This document shows positions 49,996 through 63,959 of a stretch of DNA of 64,000 nt, in pieces. The notes under the pieces were generated by a model. That model was not told the DNA's origin. It was given only the letters and a program-made list of their open reading frames with translations, and did no database searches. A program made the translations under genes and the position numbers. This stretch comes from an uncultured Pirellulaceae bacterium (GTDB lineage: Bacteria; Planctomycetota; Planctomycetia; Pirellulales; Pirellulaceae), in contig CALDHM010000019.1 of NCBI GenBank assembly GCA_937941455.1, positions 1 to 64,000 of the forward strand. Reading direction: 5' to 3'. Position 1 is the stretch's first letter, and every line of letters starts with the position of its first letter.

Positions 49996-51912
49996 CTCGT
50001 TTCTGATCTTTCGGAAATTTTTCGCAAAACTTGGTGTACGGTGACGGTAATCAAGTCTACTCCGAGCCAGGGGGTGGTTGATGCCCCACTGTCTCGGCTG
50101 TCCGCCCCGCTCATGCGACGATCCACTCCGCCCGCTTTCTGGGCCGCTCACCTCCCCACTATTGTATTTCACGTGCGTGACTAACGGCCCAATTTACCCG
50201 CAAACCCGTGCCGTTTAAAACGGGCTGCGCGAATTTATGGGAAAAACCGTGGGATTTCGCGAATGGAATTGAGGTTGGTTGGCTTGGGGGAAATTGGTAC
50301 AGTCCCGCCACAAAAAAATTTCGGTTTCTTAACTGCATCGATTATCCGGCCGCCGTGATCGCCCGTTTTCGCATTCGAACGCAACTGTTCATCGCCTTGG
50401 CGATGCTGCTGGTGTTCGTCGGAACGTTGACCTGGACATCCTACCAAGGGGTGGCGAAGTTCCGACAACTGACGAAGAACCTGCACGCCCGTTCGAGCGA
50501 ACTGCCGCTGGTGGCAAAGCTCTCGACGGAGGTCAACGCCCAGCGAGCGCTCTTGACGCAATGCTGCTCGCATCAAGCGGGATCGCCCAGCGAGATTTGG
50601 CTGAATCGGGATCTGTTTCGAAAGAATTTGTCGAGCATTGAGATCGCGTTGGATAACTATGTTGACCAATTAGAAAGCGGTCATGTTTCCGATCCCCTCA
50701 TCGCCGACATTTCGGAGGAGCGGGAACTGGTCAACCTCTTCCGCGTGTCGCTGGCAAAGATCAAAACGTTGTCCGCCGAACAGGACTGGTATTTTGGTCG
50801 TTTTTTTTCGCCGCTGGAGATGGAGCTGGAGACCTTGCAGAAACTCGCCAGCAACCTGCCCTCCATTCTCAAAAAGCGGATGGATGATTTCGCCGACGAT
50901 GCGCGGCGGGAATATCGTGCCGTGGTGAATCTGTCGATGGCTGTTTGCCTCAGCGGTTTCGCCTTGCTTGGATTCCTGGCATGGTCGTTTCACCGCTCAC
51001 TGTTTTCACCCTTGGCGGCCTTGTTGCACGGTACGCGCGAGGTGGCGTCGGGGAATTTCAATTTTCGGGTTTGCACATCTGCGGTCGGCGAAATTGCCGA
51101 ATTGGTCGACGCGTTCAACGGAATGACCGATCGGGTGCAGGAAATCAATCGCGATTTGAACGAGCAAGTACGACAACGCACGAAACAAGTTGTACGCAGT
51201 GAACAAATGGCGAGCGTCGGATTCCTCGCCGCCGGAGTCGCTCATGAAATCAACAACCCGTTGGCCTCGATCGCCTGGAGCGCCGAATCGTTAGAGAATC
51301 GCCTGCCTGAAATCTTGGCGGTCAGCGGCGACAAGACCGAAAAAGAACGGACCGCTGAGATCGAACTCGTGAAGAAATACCTGCGACGGATCCAGGAAGA
51401 AGCCTTTCGCTGCAAGGGGATTACGCATAGCCTCCTGGATTTTTCCCGGTTGGGAGACGCCCGCAAAGCTCCGCACGTCCTGGCAGAGATCGTGGAGGCG
51501 GTGATCGAAATGGTCAAGCCACTCGGGAAATATCGGCACCGGAAAATCCATTTCGTCGGGGATCGTACGCTACGGGTCACCATGAACCCGCAAGAGATCA
51601 AGCAGGTCGTGCTGAACTTGATCACGAACTCGCTGGACGCCATCGATGAAGACGGCGAGGTCTGGATCGAACTTTCACGACAACAAGATCAAGCTGTCCT
51701 CGTCGTGCGGGATAACGGTTGCGGCATGACCGACGAGGTGCGCCGCCACATGTTCGAGCCGTTTTTCACGCGCCGCCGAGACGGGCAGGGGACAGGGTTG
51801 GGCTTGTCCATCAGCTACCGCATCATCGAAGAACACAACGGTCAAATCGAGGCCCACAGTGATGGCCCTGGGACCGGCAGTCAATTTATCATCAGCCTTC
51901 CATTGAATCATC

Positions 51913-53313
<1,401 letters not shown>

Positions 53314-53361
53314 TCCTGTCGATCGGCGAATCCGACCAGGGGCAAACTCTACACTAGTCAA

Positions 53362-53420
53362 CTGCAGGCCGGTGGCTTGGGGTTCTCCCGAAAACCAATC
53401 GCCAGCGCGTTCCGGCTAAG
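53362..53420 (+). repeat. Intergenic repeat family 2, copy A
   Basis: ggttctcccgaaaaccaatcgccagcgcgttccggct; cf. copies at 57939 and 59588. Confidence 0.6.
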
Positions 53421-53476
53421 AGTTTGGAGACCAAGTCTATATTTGCTTTAGGCGTGATGGAATGGCGGCGTGCCGC

Positions 53477-53516
53477 GGCGTTGTACCGATCAATTAGGCG
53501 TTGTACCGATCAATTA
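53477..53516 (+). repeat. Perfect 20-bp tandem duplication
   Basis: ggcgttgtaccgatcaatta x2. Confidence 0.95.
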
Positions 53517-53702
53517 CTCGATGCGGCTCCAATTCGCGAACTTATCATTTTTCTCCGCAAGTTCATTAAGGAGCGAATAAAGGTCTTTGTACTTGCTCCT
53601 CGCGATTTGAAATTCGCAGGTCATTTCCTCGACATCGGTCTTGATCAACAAAATCCCCGGACAGGCCGCCAGCTCGCTTCGCACGGAAGCCGCACAACCC
53701 GT

Positions 53703-54440
53703 TCAGCTCATCTCCGGCAACGACAGCCGCACGTGAATGTAGCCCGGAAGAGCGGCCGCGGACGACTCTTTCGCCTTGTTGCCGCGACGCCGCGGCGGTG
53801 CACTTTCACGCGGTTTCGTCGCCTCACCGACCTTGACCTCGATCGTAACGATCGGCTCGACGCCGTTGGTCATTTTCTTCATGCCGAAGTGGGTCCGATC
53901 GATCTGGAACTTGCCATGCAGGGTCAAGCCTTCAGGACTCAGCTCCGGTCGGGCCGAAAAGGTAATCTCCTTGGTTTCGCCGTGCATGGTCAGGTTCCCT
54001 GAGATCGCCAGACTGCCACCATCTGCTTTCTTGATCGAAGTGCTGCTAAACGTAGCGGACGGAAATTTCTCTGCTTCAAAAAAATCAGCATTCATCAGAT
54101 GCGCGGTCAAGTCATCGAATTCTGTCCAAATGGAATTGATTTTGAATTCGACATCGATCTTTTCGATTTCGGTGCCGTCGGCATTGACCTTGATTTTTCC
54201 AGCGAACTCGCGAAATCCGCCGAGACGGGGCATCGGATCGTCCCCAACGTGCGTGCCGACGAACTCCACCGACGTATTGCCAGGATTCAACTCAGCAATT
54301 TGGTCAACGATCTTCAGGGGAGCCAATCGAACTTGGTCATTGGCCTGGGCATTCTGCCCGTTCACGGCCCGGCAGGTAGCACAAAAAATGACGGACAGTG
54401 CGAAAAGCGGCAACAGTTTGTTCGAAAACACTTTGGGCAT
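53703..54440 (-). CDS. YceI-family protein with signal peptide
   Basis: STSIKKADGGSLAISGNLTMHGETKEITFSA; FQIDRTHFGMKKMTNGVEPIVTIEVKV. Confidence 0.88.
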   Translation of the reverse strand: MPKVFSNKLLPLFALSVIFCATCRAVNGQNAQANDQVRLAPLKIVDQIAELNPGNTSVEFVGTHVGDDPMPRLGGFREFAGKIKVNADGTEIEKIDVEFKINSIWTEFDDLTAHLMNADFFEAEKFPSATFSSTSIKKADGGSLAISGNLTMHGETKEITFSARPELSPEGLTLHGKFQIDRTHFGMKKMTNGVEPIVTIEVKVGEATKPRESAPPRRRGNKAKESSAAALPGYIHVRLSLPEMS

Positions 54441-54583
54441 GGTAGCTTTTTCACCTTGATTGAAATGAGTAGGTACTCCGGAGCGCGCCGTGTAACCGCA
54501 AAACATTTTAATCTTACAACAGCACGAACCAACAGCTTGCCGGATTCGGGAAATCGGCTTTTTTTCCGAATGGATCGGTGGAG

Positions 54584-55429
54584 TCATTCAACGGCCGCGG
54601 TGGCGTACCCGTGAAACAGAGGCTGATGACCGCTGCCAACCCGAACTCGACGCACGGCCGCGGACATAGCTGCCGCTACGAAAGCTTTGGCGCGGTGAGT
54701 CGCCTCCAGCTTGGTCAGACCGAGAGCCAAACCTGCCGAGATTCCCGCCGAAAATGTACAACCGGTGCCATGGTCGTGACGCGATGCCAGACGATATCCT
54801 TCTAACAAGGCGAGTTGGCGATGATCCACGTAGACGTCGAGCGCCGGCAGATTTTCGGCAGCGCCCCCTTTGACCACGACAGCCTGACAGCCAAGTCCCA
54901 GAAGTTCTCGGGCCGCCGCGCTCATCGCATCTCTGTCGCTTGGGACCTCACGAGACAACAAGACACCAGCCTCATGCAAATTCGGGGTGATGACAACGGC
55001 CAAAGGAATCAAGTGTCGTTTGATTGCTTCCGCGGCGGTGTCGTCCACGAGTCGGCAACCGCTTTTGGAAACCATCACGGGATCCACCACGATGCTGCCC
55101 GTATTTTGCCGCTTCCACTCGATCAGCACATTGGCCACGGTTTCGGCGATCGAAGCCGTGGCCACCATTCCTACCTTGATGCTGCCGATCTTGACGTCGG
55201 CCAATAGTGTTTGCAGTTGCTCTCGCACGAATTCCGGTGGCGGCACATGGACATTGCCCACGGTCAAGGAGTTTTGGCATGTGAGCGCCGTGATCACGGC
55301 ACAGCCGAACACTTGAAAGGCGGCGAAGGTTTTCAAGTCGGCCTGAATGCCTGCCCCACCCGAAGGGTCTGATCCGGCAATCGTCAGCACGTTGGGGATT
55401 CGAATCACATGGCATGCGTCGGCGAACAT
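54584..55429 (-). CDS. thiD: Hydroxymethylpyrimidine/phosphomethylpyrimidine kinase
   Basis: VLTIAGSDPSGGAGIQADLKTFAAF; IKVGMVATASIAETV; VVDPVMVSKSG; GTGCTFSAGISAGLALG. Confidence 0.94.
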   Translation of the reverse strand: MFADACHVIRIPNVLTIAGSDPSGGAGIQADLKTFAAFQVFGCAVITALTCQNSLTVGNVHVPPPEFVREQLQTLLADVKIGSIKVGMVATASIAETVANVLIEWKRQNTGSIVVDPVMVSKSGCRLVDDTAAEAIKRHLIPLAVVITPNLHEAGVLLSREVPSDRDAMSAAARELLGLGCQAVVVKGGAAENLPALDVYVDHRQLALLEGYRLASRHDHGTGCTFSAGISAGLALGLTKLEATHRAKAFVAAAMSAAVRRVRVGSGHQPLFHGYATAAVE

Positions 55430-55559
55430 CTGGCGATTTGCTTTCACACAAACTTTTTGGAAATGCTCCAGCACAAACCGCTGCGCCGGGGAGTTTCGCG
55501 AACAGCCTCGATAGTGTGACTTGACACCCGTCGGCCAAGCCTGCGATGGCCTCAGGCGA

Positions 55560-56594
55560 TCAAGTGCCCAACGGCATGGGTTCGGCTGCGGCTTCTGCTC
55601 TAGGCGATGTCGCTGTCGAGAATTTTGTCCGCAAGCAATGGAAACGAACGACATGCAGCGTCCACAATCCCAGAATGGCGGACCCCATCGCCATATGGGC
55701 TGTTACCAGCAGCGTTTGTTGCATGGTTTTGTCCGGCACGACGAATCGAGCCGCGAAAAGATACTGGTCGAGCCACCAAGGAAATCCGTACTTCATGACC
55801 CAGGTGATCAGGCCCAAAACGACTTGAACGATAATTGCCAACGCCAAAGCGTGGATTTGCCAACGCAGCCCAGTATTCGCCAGCATGCCGGTTCGCAGCC
55901 AATACAGTCCGGTCGCCAGCATCAGGAAGATCCCGAGCGCTAGATGCGTGTAAACCAAATGCGGAAAGCCGCGCGGCGAGATCGTGACATCAACATGCCG
56001 CAGCAATGAACCAACCGCCAACTGCAGATAACACAAGACCAGCAAGACGACCGCCCAACGGAATAATCCCGCTCGACCGAAATCGGCTTGCCGCCGTTCC
56101 GCTCGCACGACATTTTGGGAATACCATCGCGAACTCAGCGTACAAAAGGCCACCACCAGCGCAAAAAACGCGGGCCCAACCAATCCGTGGAGGTTCGCGA
56201 CCAGACGGTCATCGCGCAAAACGCGAATGCCACCGAGGACGCCTTGAAATATGACCAGCGCGAGCAACGCTACCGAAAATCGGCGCATCGTGGTGGAGCG
56301 AGTTGCTCGGAAAGTCGCAATGACCAGCAAGATTGCCAAAATGCCCGCCGAGGTTCCAAGCAAACGATGGCCATGCTCCACGAACAAATCCCAGGGGCCG
56401 AAAAACCAGTCATAAAACGGATACAAAAACATGTTATATCCGTACGTTCTTGGCCAGTCGGGAACCGCCATCCCCGCTACTGTAGTGGTGACCAAGCCGC
56501 CGAAAAAAATCAAAACAAACGATACGCTTGCCAACAGTTTGCCCCACCGATTAGGCCATCGCGATGGCGACGCCGAATTTTGCTCATTCATCAT
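55560..56594 (-). CDS. ctaA: Heme A synthase (COX15/CtaA family)
   Basis: VTTTVAGMAVPDWPRTYGYNMF; EHGHRLLGTSAGILAILLV; VFQGVLGGIRVL. Confidence 0.9.
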   Translation of the reverse strand: MMNEQNSASPSRWPNRWGKLLASVSFVLIFFGGLVTTTVAGMAVPDWPRTYGYNMFLYPFYDWFFGPWDLFVEHGHRLLGTSAGILAILLVIATFRATRSTTMRRFSVALLALVIFQGVLGGIRVLRDDRLVANLHGLVGPAFFALVVAFCTLSSRWYSQNVVRAERRQADFGRAGLFRWAVVLLVLCYLQLAVGSLLRHVDVTISPRGFPHLVYTHLALGIFLMLATGLYWLRTGMLANTGLRWQIHALALAIIVQVVLGLITWVMKYGFPWWLDQYLFAARFVVPDKTMQQTLLVTAHMAMGSAILGLWTLHVVRFHCLRTKFSTATSPRAEAAAEPMPLGT

Positions 56595-57892
56595 TGCTTT
56601 CCTCCCAGCGGCAAAGATCGCACGAAGGCGACCAACTCCCAAATTTCGGTGTCGCTCAATGAAACCGATGACGGCATTGGCGTTCCCTCGATACCGTTCT
56701 TGATTCGCAAGTATAGCGCCTCGGCCTCCCCACCGCCGCGATAGACTGGAAACGCCAAGTTCCGTGGGCGAATCTGCCGTGGGGGCAGGGCACCAGCGCG
56801 AATGAAGTCGCGCATCGTTTTCCGGATTAAAACATCAACGCCCGGCGTCTTGACCCAGTCATTGGTCCAGTCGTCGTAATGTACCGGTTGCGTAGCCGCC
56901 TGCCCCGGAATGCCGTGGCACTGAATGCAGTTCGCCTTGCCGACGAACAACTCTCGGCCGTTGGCGGCGAATCTCGAAAACTCCGACGACTCGACGGCGA
57001 CTCCGGCCGGAATCTCCCCTACCTGCGTCACCCGCTGATCTCGCTCCACCCACCGCGGCAGAACATCGTCAAACAGGATGGCTGTGACCGCGCTGTTCGG
57101 GTCGCTGACGATTCGCTTGCGGAACGCCTCGCGGGCTTCTGCCGTTTGCAGTTTGCCGGGTATCTCGACGAGCGGTTCGCCATTCAAGTTCGTGACTTCA
57201 TCCCATAGTCGCCGCTCTACCTCGCCCCGTATCGAAAGGTATTTAACGTAGTCCACAAGTGCTGCCAATTCGTGAGGAGGCAATCCAGGAAAAGCTGGCA
57301 TGGCCGTTCCCGGAATTCCATGTCGAATTATTTTCGCCAGATCCGCATCGGTTGGCGGCACGCGGAGAGGTGTCGACTTGAACTTGAATTTTCCCAAGCG
57401 AAAATCGCGCGGATACGGATTGAGCGTTAATGCCACGGGCCCCGCACCATCGCCCACCAGGCCATGGCAGTTTGCGCAATGTTTGCGGTAAAGACCGAGA
57501 TTGGTTTTACCATCGTCCACACTTGCGACTGGACCTGCGGCGACCGCCACATGCTCCATCGAAAGAATTTGCCGGAAACTCGATTCGTCATTCGCGGGAA
57601 ATGGGAACGCGGGTTCATCGGGCGTACCAAATAAACTCGCCATCACCGCATCGACCTGCTCGCGATAGCTTGGATCCAGTCGTTGGCCGGGCGCGAATTT
57701 GTAACGCTCCAGTTTCAGTAATTCGACTTCATTCGCCGCAAACTCGAGGCCACGGCTGGGACGGCAACCAGCGACAGTAGCCACTAGGATCGCGATCGCC
57801 AGTGCGATCCATGCACCTGTATACTGTCGACAACACGGGACCACAGTAGCAGTTGGCGCGTCGAAACCGGTTTTTGGAATTTTCGTCTGCAT
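56591..57892 (-). CDS. Diheme cytochrome c-type protein
   Basis: Two CxxCH motifs: CANCHGLVGDGAG and CIQCHGIPGQA. Confidence 0.88.
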   Translation of the reverse strand: MQTKIPKTGFDAPTATVVPCCRQYTGAWIALAIAILVATVAGCRPSRGLEFAANEVELLKLERYKFAPGQRLDPSYREQVDAVMASLFGTPDEPAFPFPANDESSFRQILSMEHVAVAAGPVASVDDGKTNLGLYRKHCANCHGLVGDGAGPVALTLNPYPRDFRLGKFKFKSTPLRVPPTDADLAKIIRHGIPGTAMPAFPGLPPHELAALVDYVKYLSIRGEVERRLWDEVTNLNGEPLVEIPGKLQTAEAREAFRKRIVSDPNSAVTAILFDDVLPRWVERDQRVTQVGEIPAGVAVESSEFSRFAANGRELFVGKANCIQCHGIPGQAATQPVHYDDWTNDWVKTPGVDVLIRKTMRDFIRAGALPPRQIRPRNLAFPVYRGGGEAEALYLRIKNGIEGTPMPSSVSLSDTEIWELVAFVRSLPLGGKQ

Positions 57893-57938
57893 GAAACGAT
57901 CGCTTCTCGTGTGCCAAGTGATCGGCCTACTCGCAAAA

Positions 57939-58020
57939 CTAGGCGTTGTGCCAAAATCCGTCAGCTGCAGACGGCCAGGCCAAGGGTCTCGCGAAAACCG
58001 TTAGCTCGCACGTTCCGGCT
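57939..58020 (+). repeat. Intergenic repeat family 2, copy B
   Basis: ctaggcgttgtgccaaaatccgtcagc...gggtctcgcgaaaaccgttagctcgcacgttccggct. Confidence 0.6.
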
Positions 58021-58388
58021 GATCTTTTAGAAACAAACCCCAGACGTTTCGCCGCTAAGTCTTCCCTTTTTGGCAAACTCGCGATGACCCGTCCAGCGTC
58101 ACCTGCGGTCGATTCGGAATTTGCTTCCGTTTCTTGGTCCCGCACAGTCGTATGCGTGAGAACCTGACCCGTTTGCGAGACGCCGATCCTCTTTGGATTA
58201 CCGTTTATCTTTGCATCTTTTGCCGGAGCGACGAGACGTCAAATTGTCGCGAAGTGCCGGTGGTACGTCTTGGGATGGGATCTCCGCGATAACAAAGAAG
58301 CGCACGGACCGATCTCGATGGCAACGACGGGCTTGGATGATGAATGACGTTCACGTCGAGTCGCAAGGCCGACCGCGAGAGTCGAAAC

Positions 58389-59198
58389 TCATTTCGCCGG
58401 GCCGTCACCTTGCAGCAAGGCTGCGTCGAGGGTGATCGTCCCGAGGTCCAGCGTCTCACCTGGGGCAATGGTTAATTCCAACTCACCGCGACGTCCGGTC
58501 TTCCCGCTTCCCACCTTGATCTCTCGCAAGAAACCGACTTTCTTGTGCCAGAACTGAAATTTCCAATTTCCCGCGGGCAAGTTATCGATTTGAAAGGTAC
58601 CGTCGGCTGCGGTTATGGCAGCGTAGGGCTCGTCGCGAACCAAAACCAGTCCTTCCATCCATTTATGAATGTCGCACACGACGGTGCCGGGAACTCGGTC
58701 CGCCTTCTTGAGCACCATTTCCACGGAACCGCCAGCAACCAGATTGACATTTTCTTCGTTATTGAAAGTCACGATATGGCAGTTATGGCCGATGGCATCG
58801 CTGTTTTTCAACGTGAGTTTTTGTCCCGAGCGAACGAAAATCGCATGAGGCTCAAAGCGGCATTCGACATTGTCGAGCACGATCGCTTGTGATTTGCTCT
58901 CCGCATAAGAAGGATGTACAGGAATCGGTGCCGCATCGCGTTCCAGCAGCAACATCACGAACACATCCCGTAGACCGCCGTCATTAGCGGTCACCACGGT
59001 CTCGTCGAGAATCGGCTTACCGGTGCGGGAACAATACGCGGCATCGTTGTCGATCGTTTTCTGGGCTGCCGGGGGAAGTTTGCCATCGACCACAAAGCGG
59101 CCTTTGAGATGCCCCCAATTCTCCTCCCCCGCGACAATTGCTGGCGCGAAGAAAAGGGTGCTGACCAAACACGCGAGGATAAACGCTCGAAACTTCAT
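58389..59198 (-). CDS. Exported cupredoxin-like / methylamine-utilisation-type protein
   Basis: Signal peptide; LTLKNSDAIGHNCHIVTFNNEENVNLV; VVCDIHKWMEGLVLVRDEPYAAITAADGTFQIDNLPAG. Confidence 0.75.
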   Translation of the reverse strand: MKFRAFILACLVSTLFFAPAIVAGEENWGHLKGRFVVDGKLPPAAQKTIDNDAAYCSRTGKPILDETVVTANDGGLRDVFVMLLLERDAAPIPVHPSYAESKSQAIVLDNVECRFEPHAIFVRSGQKLTLKNSDAIGHNCHIVTFNNEENVNLVAGGSVEMVLKKADRVPGTVVCDIHKWMEGLVLVRDEPYAAITAADGTFQIDNLPAGNWKFQFWHKKVGFLREIKVGSGKTGRRGELELTIAPGETLDLGTITLDAALLQGDGPAK

Positions 59199-59587
59199 CA
59201 ACCATGTTCCTTTCGATTTCACGTCCAGTTACCGTCGATATTATCCCAAGTCGAAACTGCGACGGTTGAGTTCCTGGTCGATTATACGCCGCAATCCCCC
59301 GCTTTGATCAGCCCTAGCACTCATTGCCTCACGGGGCTCGATGGGGGTTAGTTGCCAAGTCCCGACAAAAACGTCAAAATGCGATATCGTTGCGGGAAAG
59401 CGAACGAAGGGCAAGACGATCTTGTTCGCCGAACAACAGCTTGATCGCCAGCGTTGCGCCTGCGATCCGCTTATTTTTATTCAGCGGAGCGCACACTCCG
59501 TTGCGGCAGCAAGAGCGAACCACAACGGGAACCCTTAGCGAAAATTATTTTGCGAAGGCATTGTCCCGTAACCAAGAGCCGCAAGGC

Positions 59588-59668
59588 CTAGGCTCTGTGC
59601 CAAACTCCGTAAGCCGCTGTGGATTCGTCGGCGGTTCTCGGGAAAACCGGACGCTGACGCGTTCCGGA
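59588..59668 (+). repeat. Intergenic repeat family 2, copy C
   Basis: ctaggctctgtgccaaactccgtaagccgc...cggttctcgggaaaaccggacgctgacgcgttccgg. Confidence 0.6.
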
Positions 59669-59882
59669 GGATCGTTTCGGAGCAAGGCACTAGCCCTCGG
59701 ATCGTGAAAGACCGAATGGTAACGGGTTCGGGCTAACGATTTGGGGAAAAGCCCGACATGGCAGCGTGTTGCCGTGTGGAGCGACTCGACAACGCGCGAT
59801 TACGGGCATGGCCTTCGGCCTCAGCTCCCGCGGAGGTTTACTTTCGTCCTTGGTATGCGAATAGAGACGGCAATCTTTTCAA

Positions 59883-61187
<1,305 letters not shown>

Positions 61188-61313
61188 ACCGCGCTTGCGA
61201 ATTTCAAGTCAAGCATCTGAGAAAGTCGGCGGGGCGTTAAACCTGGGGAACCCGCCGTCGGAAGTCCTTGCTGAGATTGCCCCTGCTGTTTGATTAACCC
61301 AACTGAAAGCAAC

Positions 61314-63026
61314 ATGAGATTCGATTCGGACTTGATTAATAGCCTCAGCTTGGTTGTCAGTCGTATCGGTGAACTGCTCGATGACTCGCAGTTTCGCAAA
61401 AGCCTGCGGGCGGTCGCTCGGGCCGTGCTGGAGTTGATCCCCGAGGAATCGCAAGCGCCGTTGAATTCTCCAGAACTAACCCAAATTCAGGGCCCAGCGA
61501 ACGCGGCAGGTGACCAACGCAACGTTGGAATTGGCAAGGCTGTCCATGATGACACGCTATCGGCAATCGCGGCAGGGGAATTCGCGAGACACTCGAAAAC
61601 CAATCCTCCCGATGACTATTCGCCACGCGAATCGAACGGTTCTCAGAGCGCCAACCCAGACTCTTACCGCGATAGGCCCCTCACCGCGGCCGAGGCGATT
61701 GAACGACTCACCCTCGGCCAATCGAAAACTACGACGTTTGCACGAGCTGAGTCGCGGACAAACGCCGCCGAACCGTCCAGTGCATCAAGATCCCTGGCAG
61801 ACGAATCCTGGGACATGGAAAACCTGGCATTGATTCGCCAACGTGTCCAATTGAAGGCCGACGCGGCGAGATGGGCCGTGGAGCGTCGGCGACTCCTGCG
61901 AGCAGGCCAAGACTATTCGTCAATGGTCAAACCTAAAGACAAAGAATTCATCGATGCGGCCAAACGACTCCCCAACTGCTATCTGTTAACCAACAACTCC
62001 GACTGCCCCGAACCTGAAGATGTTTCTGCATTTGAACAACTCGCTCAATGTTACGACAACCTATATGACGCCGTCGGCCTGATTGAAACGGTCCATGAAT
62101 TGGGTGACCGTGAACAATCGTTGTCCGAGGTCATGAAGTTAGTCGCCGAGTCTAAATCAGCCCTCCGCGGTGCCATTCGCCAAATCGGTTTCGAAGGGTT
62201 CGATTACGATCAGCAGGCGATTTACAATTGGTTGCGCGACATGGGTAGGCGGTGCTCGATCTATATCGAGCGGTACATGCAAGCCGGCGACATCGCCGAT
62301 CCGAGCAATAGCGAGAATTTGGCCGAACGGATTCGCGCCTACGAAGAGAAACTGCGTGCGGAGAACAGCCGCAGAAGAAAAATCAAACGGTTGCTTTCGA
62401 AACTGAGATTCGAAGCCGGCAAGATCGTCGCCGGCAAAGGGGACACGGAACGTCCGCTCAACACAATTCTGCGTACGATCGACGAACTAGTTCCCAGTTT
62501 GATTCCTCCCAGTCATGTCGATTTGCGCTCCGCCTTGCTGCCGATTTGGAATGAGTTAGAGAACTTGGAAGAACTCAATCCCTCGGCCGAACAAGTCATG
62601 CGAGAAATCGAGCGTTTTCTCGCCAGCAATCCCGCGGCAGAACCCGAACCGCGACAAGACATTACGCTCAGCGAGGAAGTGCTCAAGGTTCGAGAATGGC
62701 TACGGGGGAAATCCGTCATGATGATTGGTGGCGAGCGGCGGCCGCAGCGGCAAGCCGCCATCGAACGAGCTTTTGAACTCGAGGAGTTGGTTTGGGAATC
62801 GACTCGGCCTCACACATCCCTTTCGGCTTTCAAACCGACGATAGCTCGGCCAGAAATTGCCGTCGTGCTGTTAGCTATTCGCTGGTGCAGCCACGCCTAT
62901 TCGGAATTGGACAGCTCCTGCCAAGAGCACGACAAACCACTCGTCCGCTTGCCCGCAGGCACGAATGCCAACCAAATCGCCCATCAAATCCTGCAACAGA
63001 TCGGCGACCGCTTGAGTGCACCATAG
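61314..63026 (+). CDS. Hypothetical protein
   Basis: Long open frame with charged helical composition; ATG at 61314. Confidence 0.7.
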   Translation: MRFDSDLINSLSLVVSRIGELLDDSQFRKSLRAVARAVLELIPEESQAPLNSPELTQIQGPANAAGDQRNVGIGKAVHDDTLSAIAAGEFARHSKTNPPDDYSPRESNGSQSANPDSYRDRPLTAAEAIERLTLGQSKTTTFARAESRTNAAEPSSASRSLADESWDMENLALIRQRVQLKADAARWAVERRRLLRAGQDYSSMVKPKDKEFIDAAKRLPNCYLLTNNSDCPEPEDVSAFEQLAQCYDNLYDAVGLIETVHELGDREQSLSEVMKLVAESKSALRGAIRQIGFEGFDYDQQAIYNWLRDMGRRCSIYIERYMQAGDIADPSNSENLAERIRAYEEKLRAENSRRRKIKRLLSKLRFEAGKIVAGKGDTERPLNTILRTIDELVPSLIPPSHVDLRSALLPIWNELENLEELNPSAEQVMREIERFLASNPAAEPEPRQDITLSEEVLKVREWLRGKSVMMIGGERRPQRQAAIERAFELEELVWESTRPHTSLSAFKPTIARPEIAVVLLAIRWCSHAYSELDSSCQEHDKPLVRLPAGTNANQIAHQILQQIGDRLSAP

Positions 63027-63116
63027 GGTACAAATCGTTGGAACAAAGCAAACCTGTTCGCGGCTGGCTGCGTCAGCGGTCGATTTGTTGACCCCAACCT
63101 AAAACGGCGAAAGGTT

Positions 63117-63959
63117 CTACTTTTTCAACTCTGAACTGGAACCTTTCTCGAGTTTTTTTTGAACTTTCTCAGCCGCTTCTCGTTTGGTTATTTTGCCGTC
63201 CCGATTGAGATCGAGCCCTTTGTTTTGGTCGTAAACTTTGCCCTGTTCTTTTTCGAACAAGACAAAGTCGTCGGGTTGGCCGACCGCTTTGGGCCACAGA
63301 ATGGCCATGTAGACATCCGCTACGGTCTGAAGCTTTCCTCGGTACGGAGAAAAATATTTCTTCACGAAATCCAGTTGATCGACGGCGGTCATTTTCGCCA
63401 GGTCGTCTGTTGAGGTCCCCAACCGCTTGGCGGTCTCTGGCATGAATTGAATCAGTCCCGTCGCTCCACTGCCAGCCGCGTTTTTGATAGCGGGACTAAA
63501 GGTTTCCCCGGTTTCGAAAGCCATCGCCGCCATCAAGAAATTGGGATCGAGTTGCAAATCCTTAGCGACGGCAATCACCTTGGCCTTGAATGGCCCCGTC
63601 ACGATCGCTCCCCAAACCAACGGGTCACCTGATCGATCTTGTCCAGCGAAATCGACGAATTCGCTCAATCGCTGGAACGTGCGGCCAGACGGTTCGATCA
63701 AACCATCCGCGAAGGCAAGCTGAATTTTTTGAAACCGCTTGATCGCAGCCGCGGTGTTCGGCCCGAACTTGCTATCCTCGACCAAAGGGCGAAGCGGACC
63801 ACCGACGACACTAGGCACTTGATTCAACACTTTCTGCACCCAGAGGACATCGTCAGCCCGATTTCGCCCTCCTTCACCAACCGAACCGCTAATTCCCTGC
63901 CCTAAAACTTGAGGCGCAAGGCCGAAAAGCAAAACCACGAGCAAGATGACGCGACTCAT
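63117..63959 (-). CDS. Exported peptidoglycan-binding + lytic transglycosylase-like protein with EF-hand-like C-terminus
   Basis: SVGEGGRNRADDVLWVQKVLNQVP...AIKRFQKIQ; AMAFETGETFSPAIKNAAGSGATGLIQFMPETAKRLG; GLDLNRDGKITKREAAEKV. Confidence 0.85.
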   Translation of the reverse strand: MSRVILLVVLLFGLAPQVLGQGISGSVGEGGRNRADDVLWVQKVLNQVPSVVGGPLRPLVEDSKFGPNTAAAIKRFQKIQLAFADGLIEPSGRTFQRLSEFVDFAGQDRSGDPLVWGAIVTGPFKAKVIAVAKDLQLDPNFLMAAMAFETGETFSPAIKNAAGSGATGLIQFMPETAKRLGTSTDDLAKMTAVDQLDFVKKYFSPYRGKLQTVADVYMAILWPKAVGQPDDFVLFEKEQGKVYDQNKGLDLNRDGKITKREAAEKVQKKLEKGSSSELKK

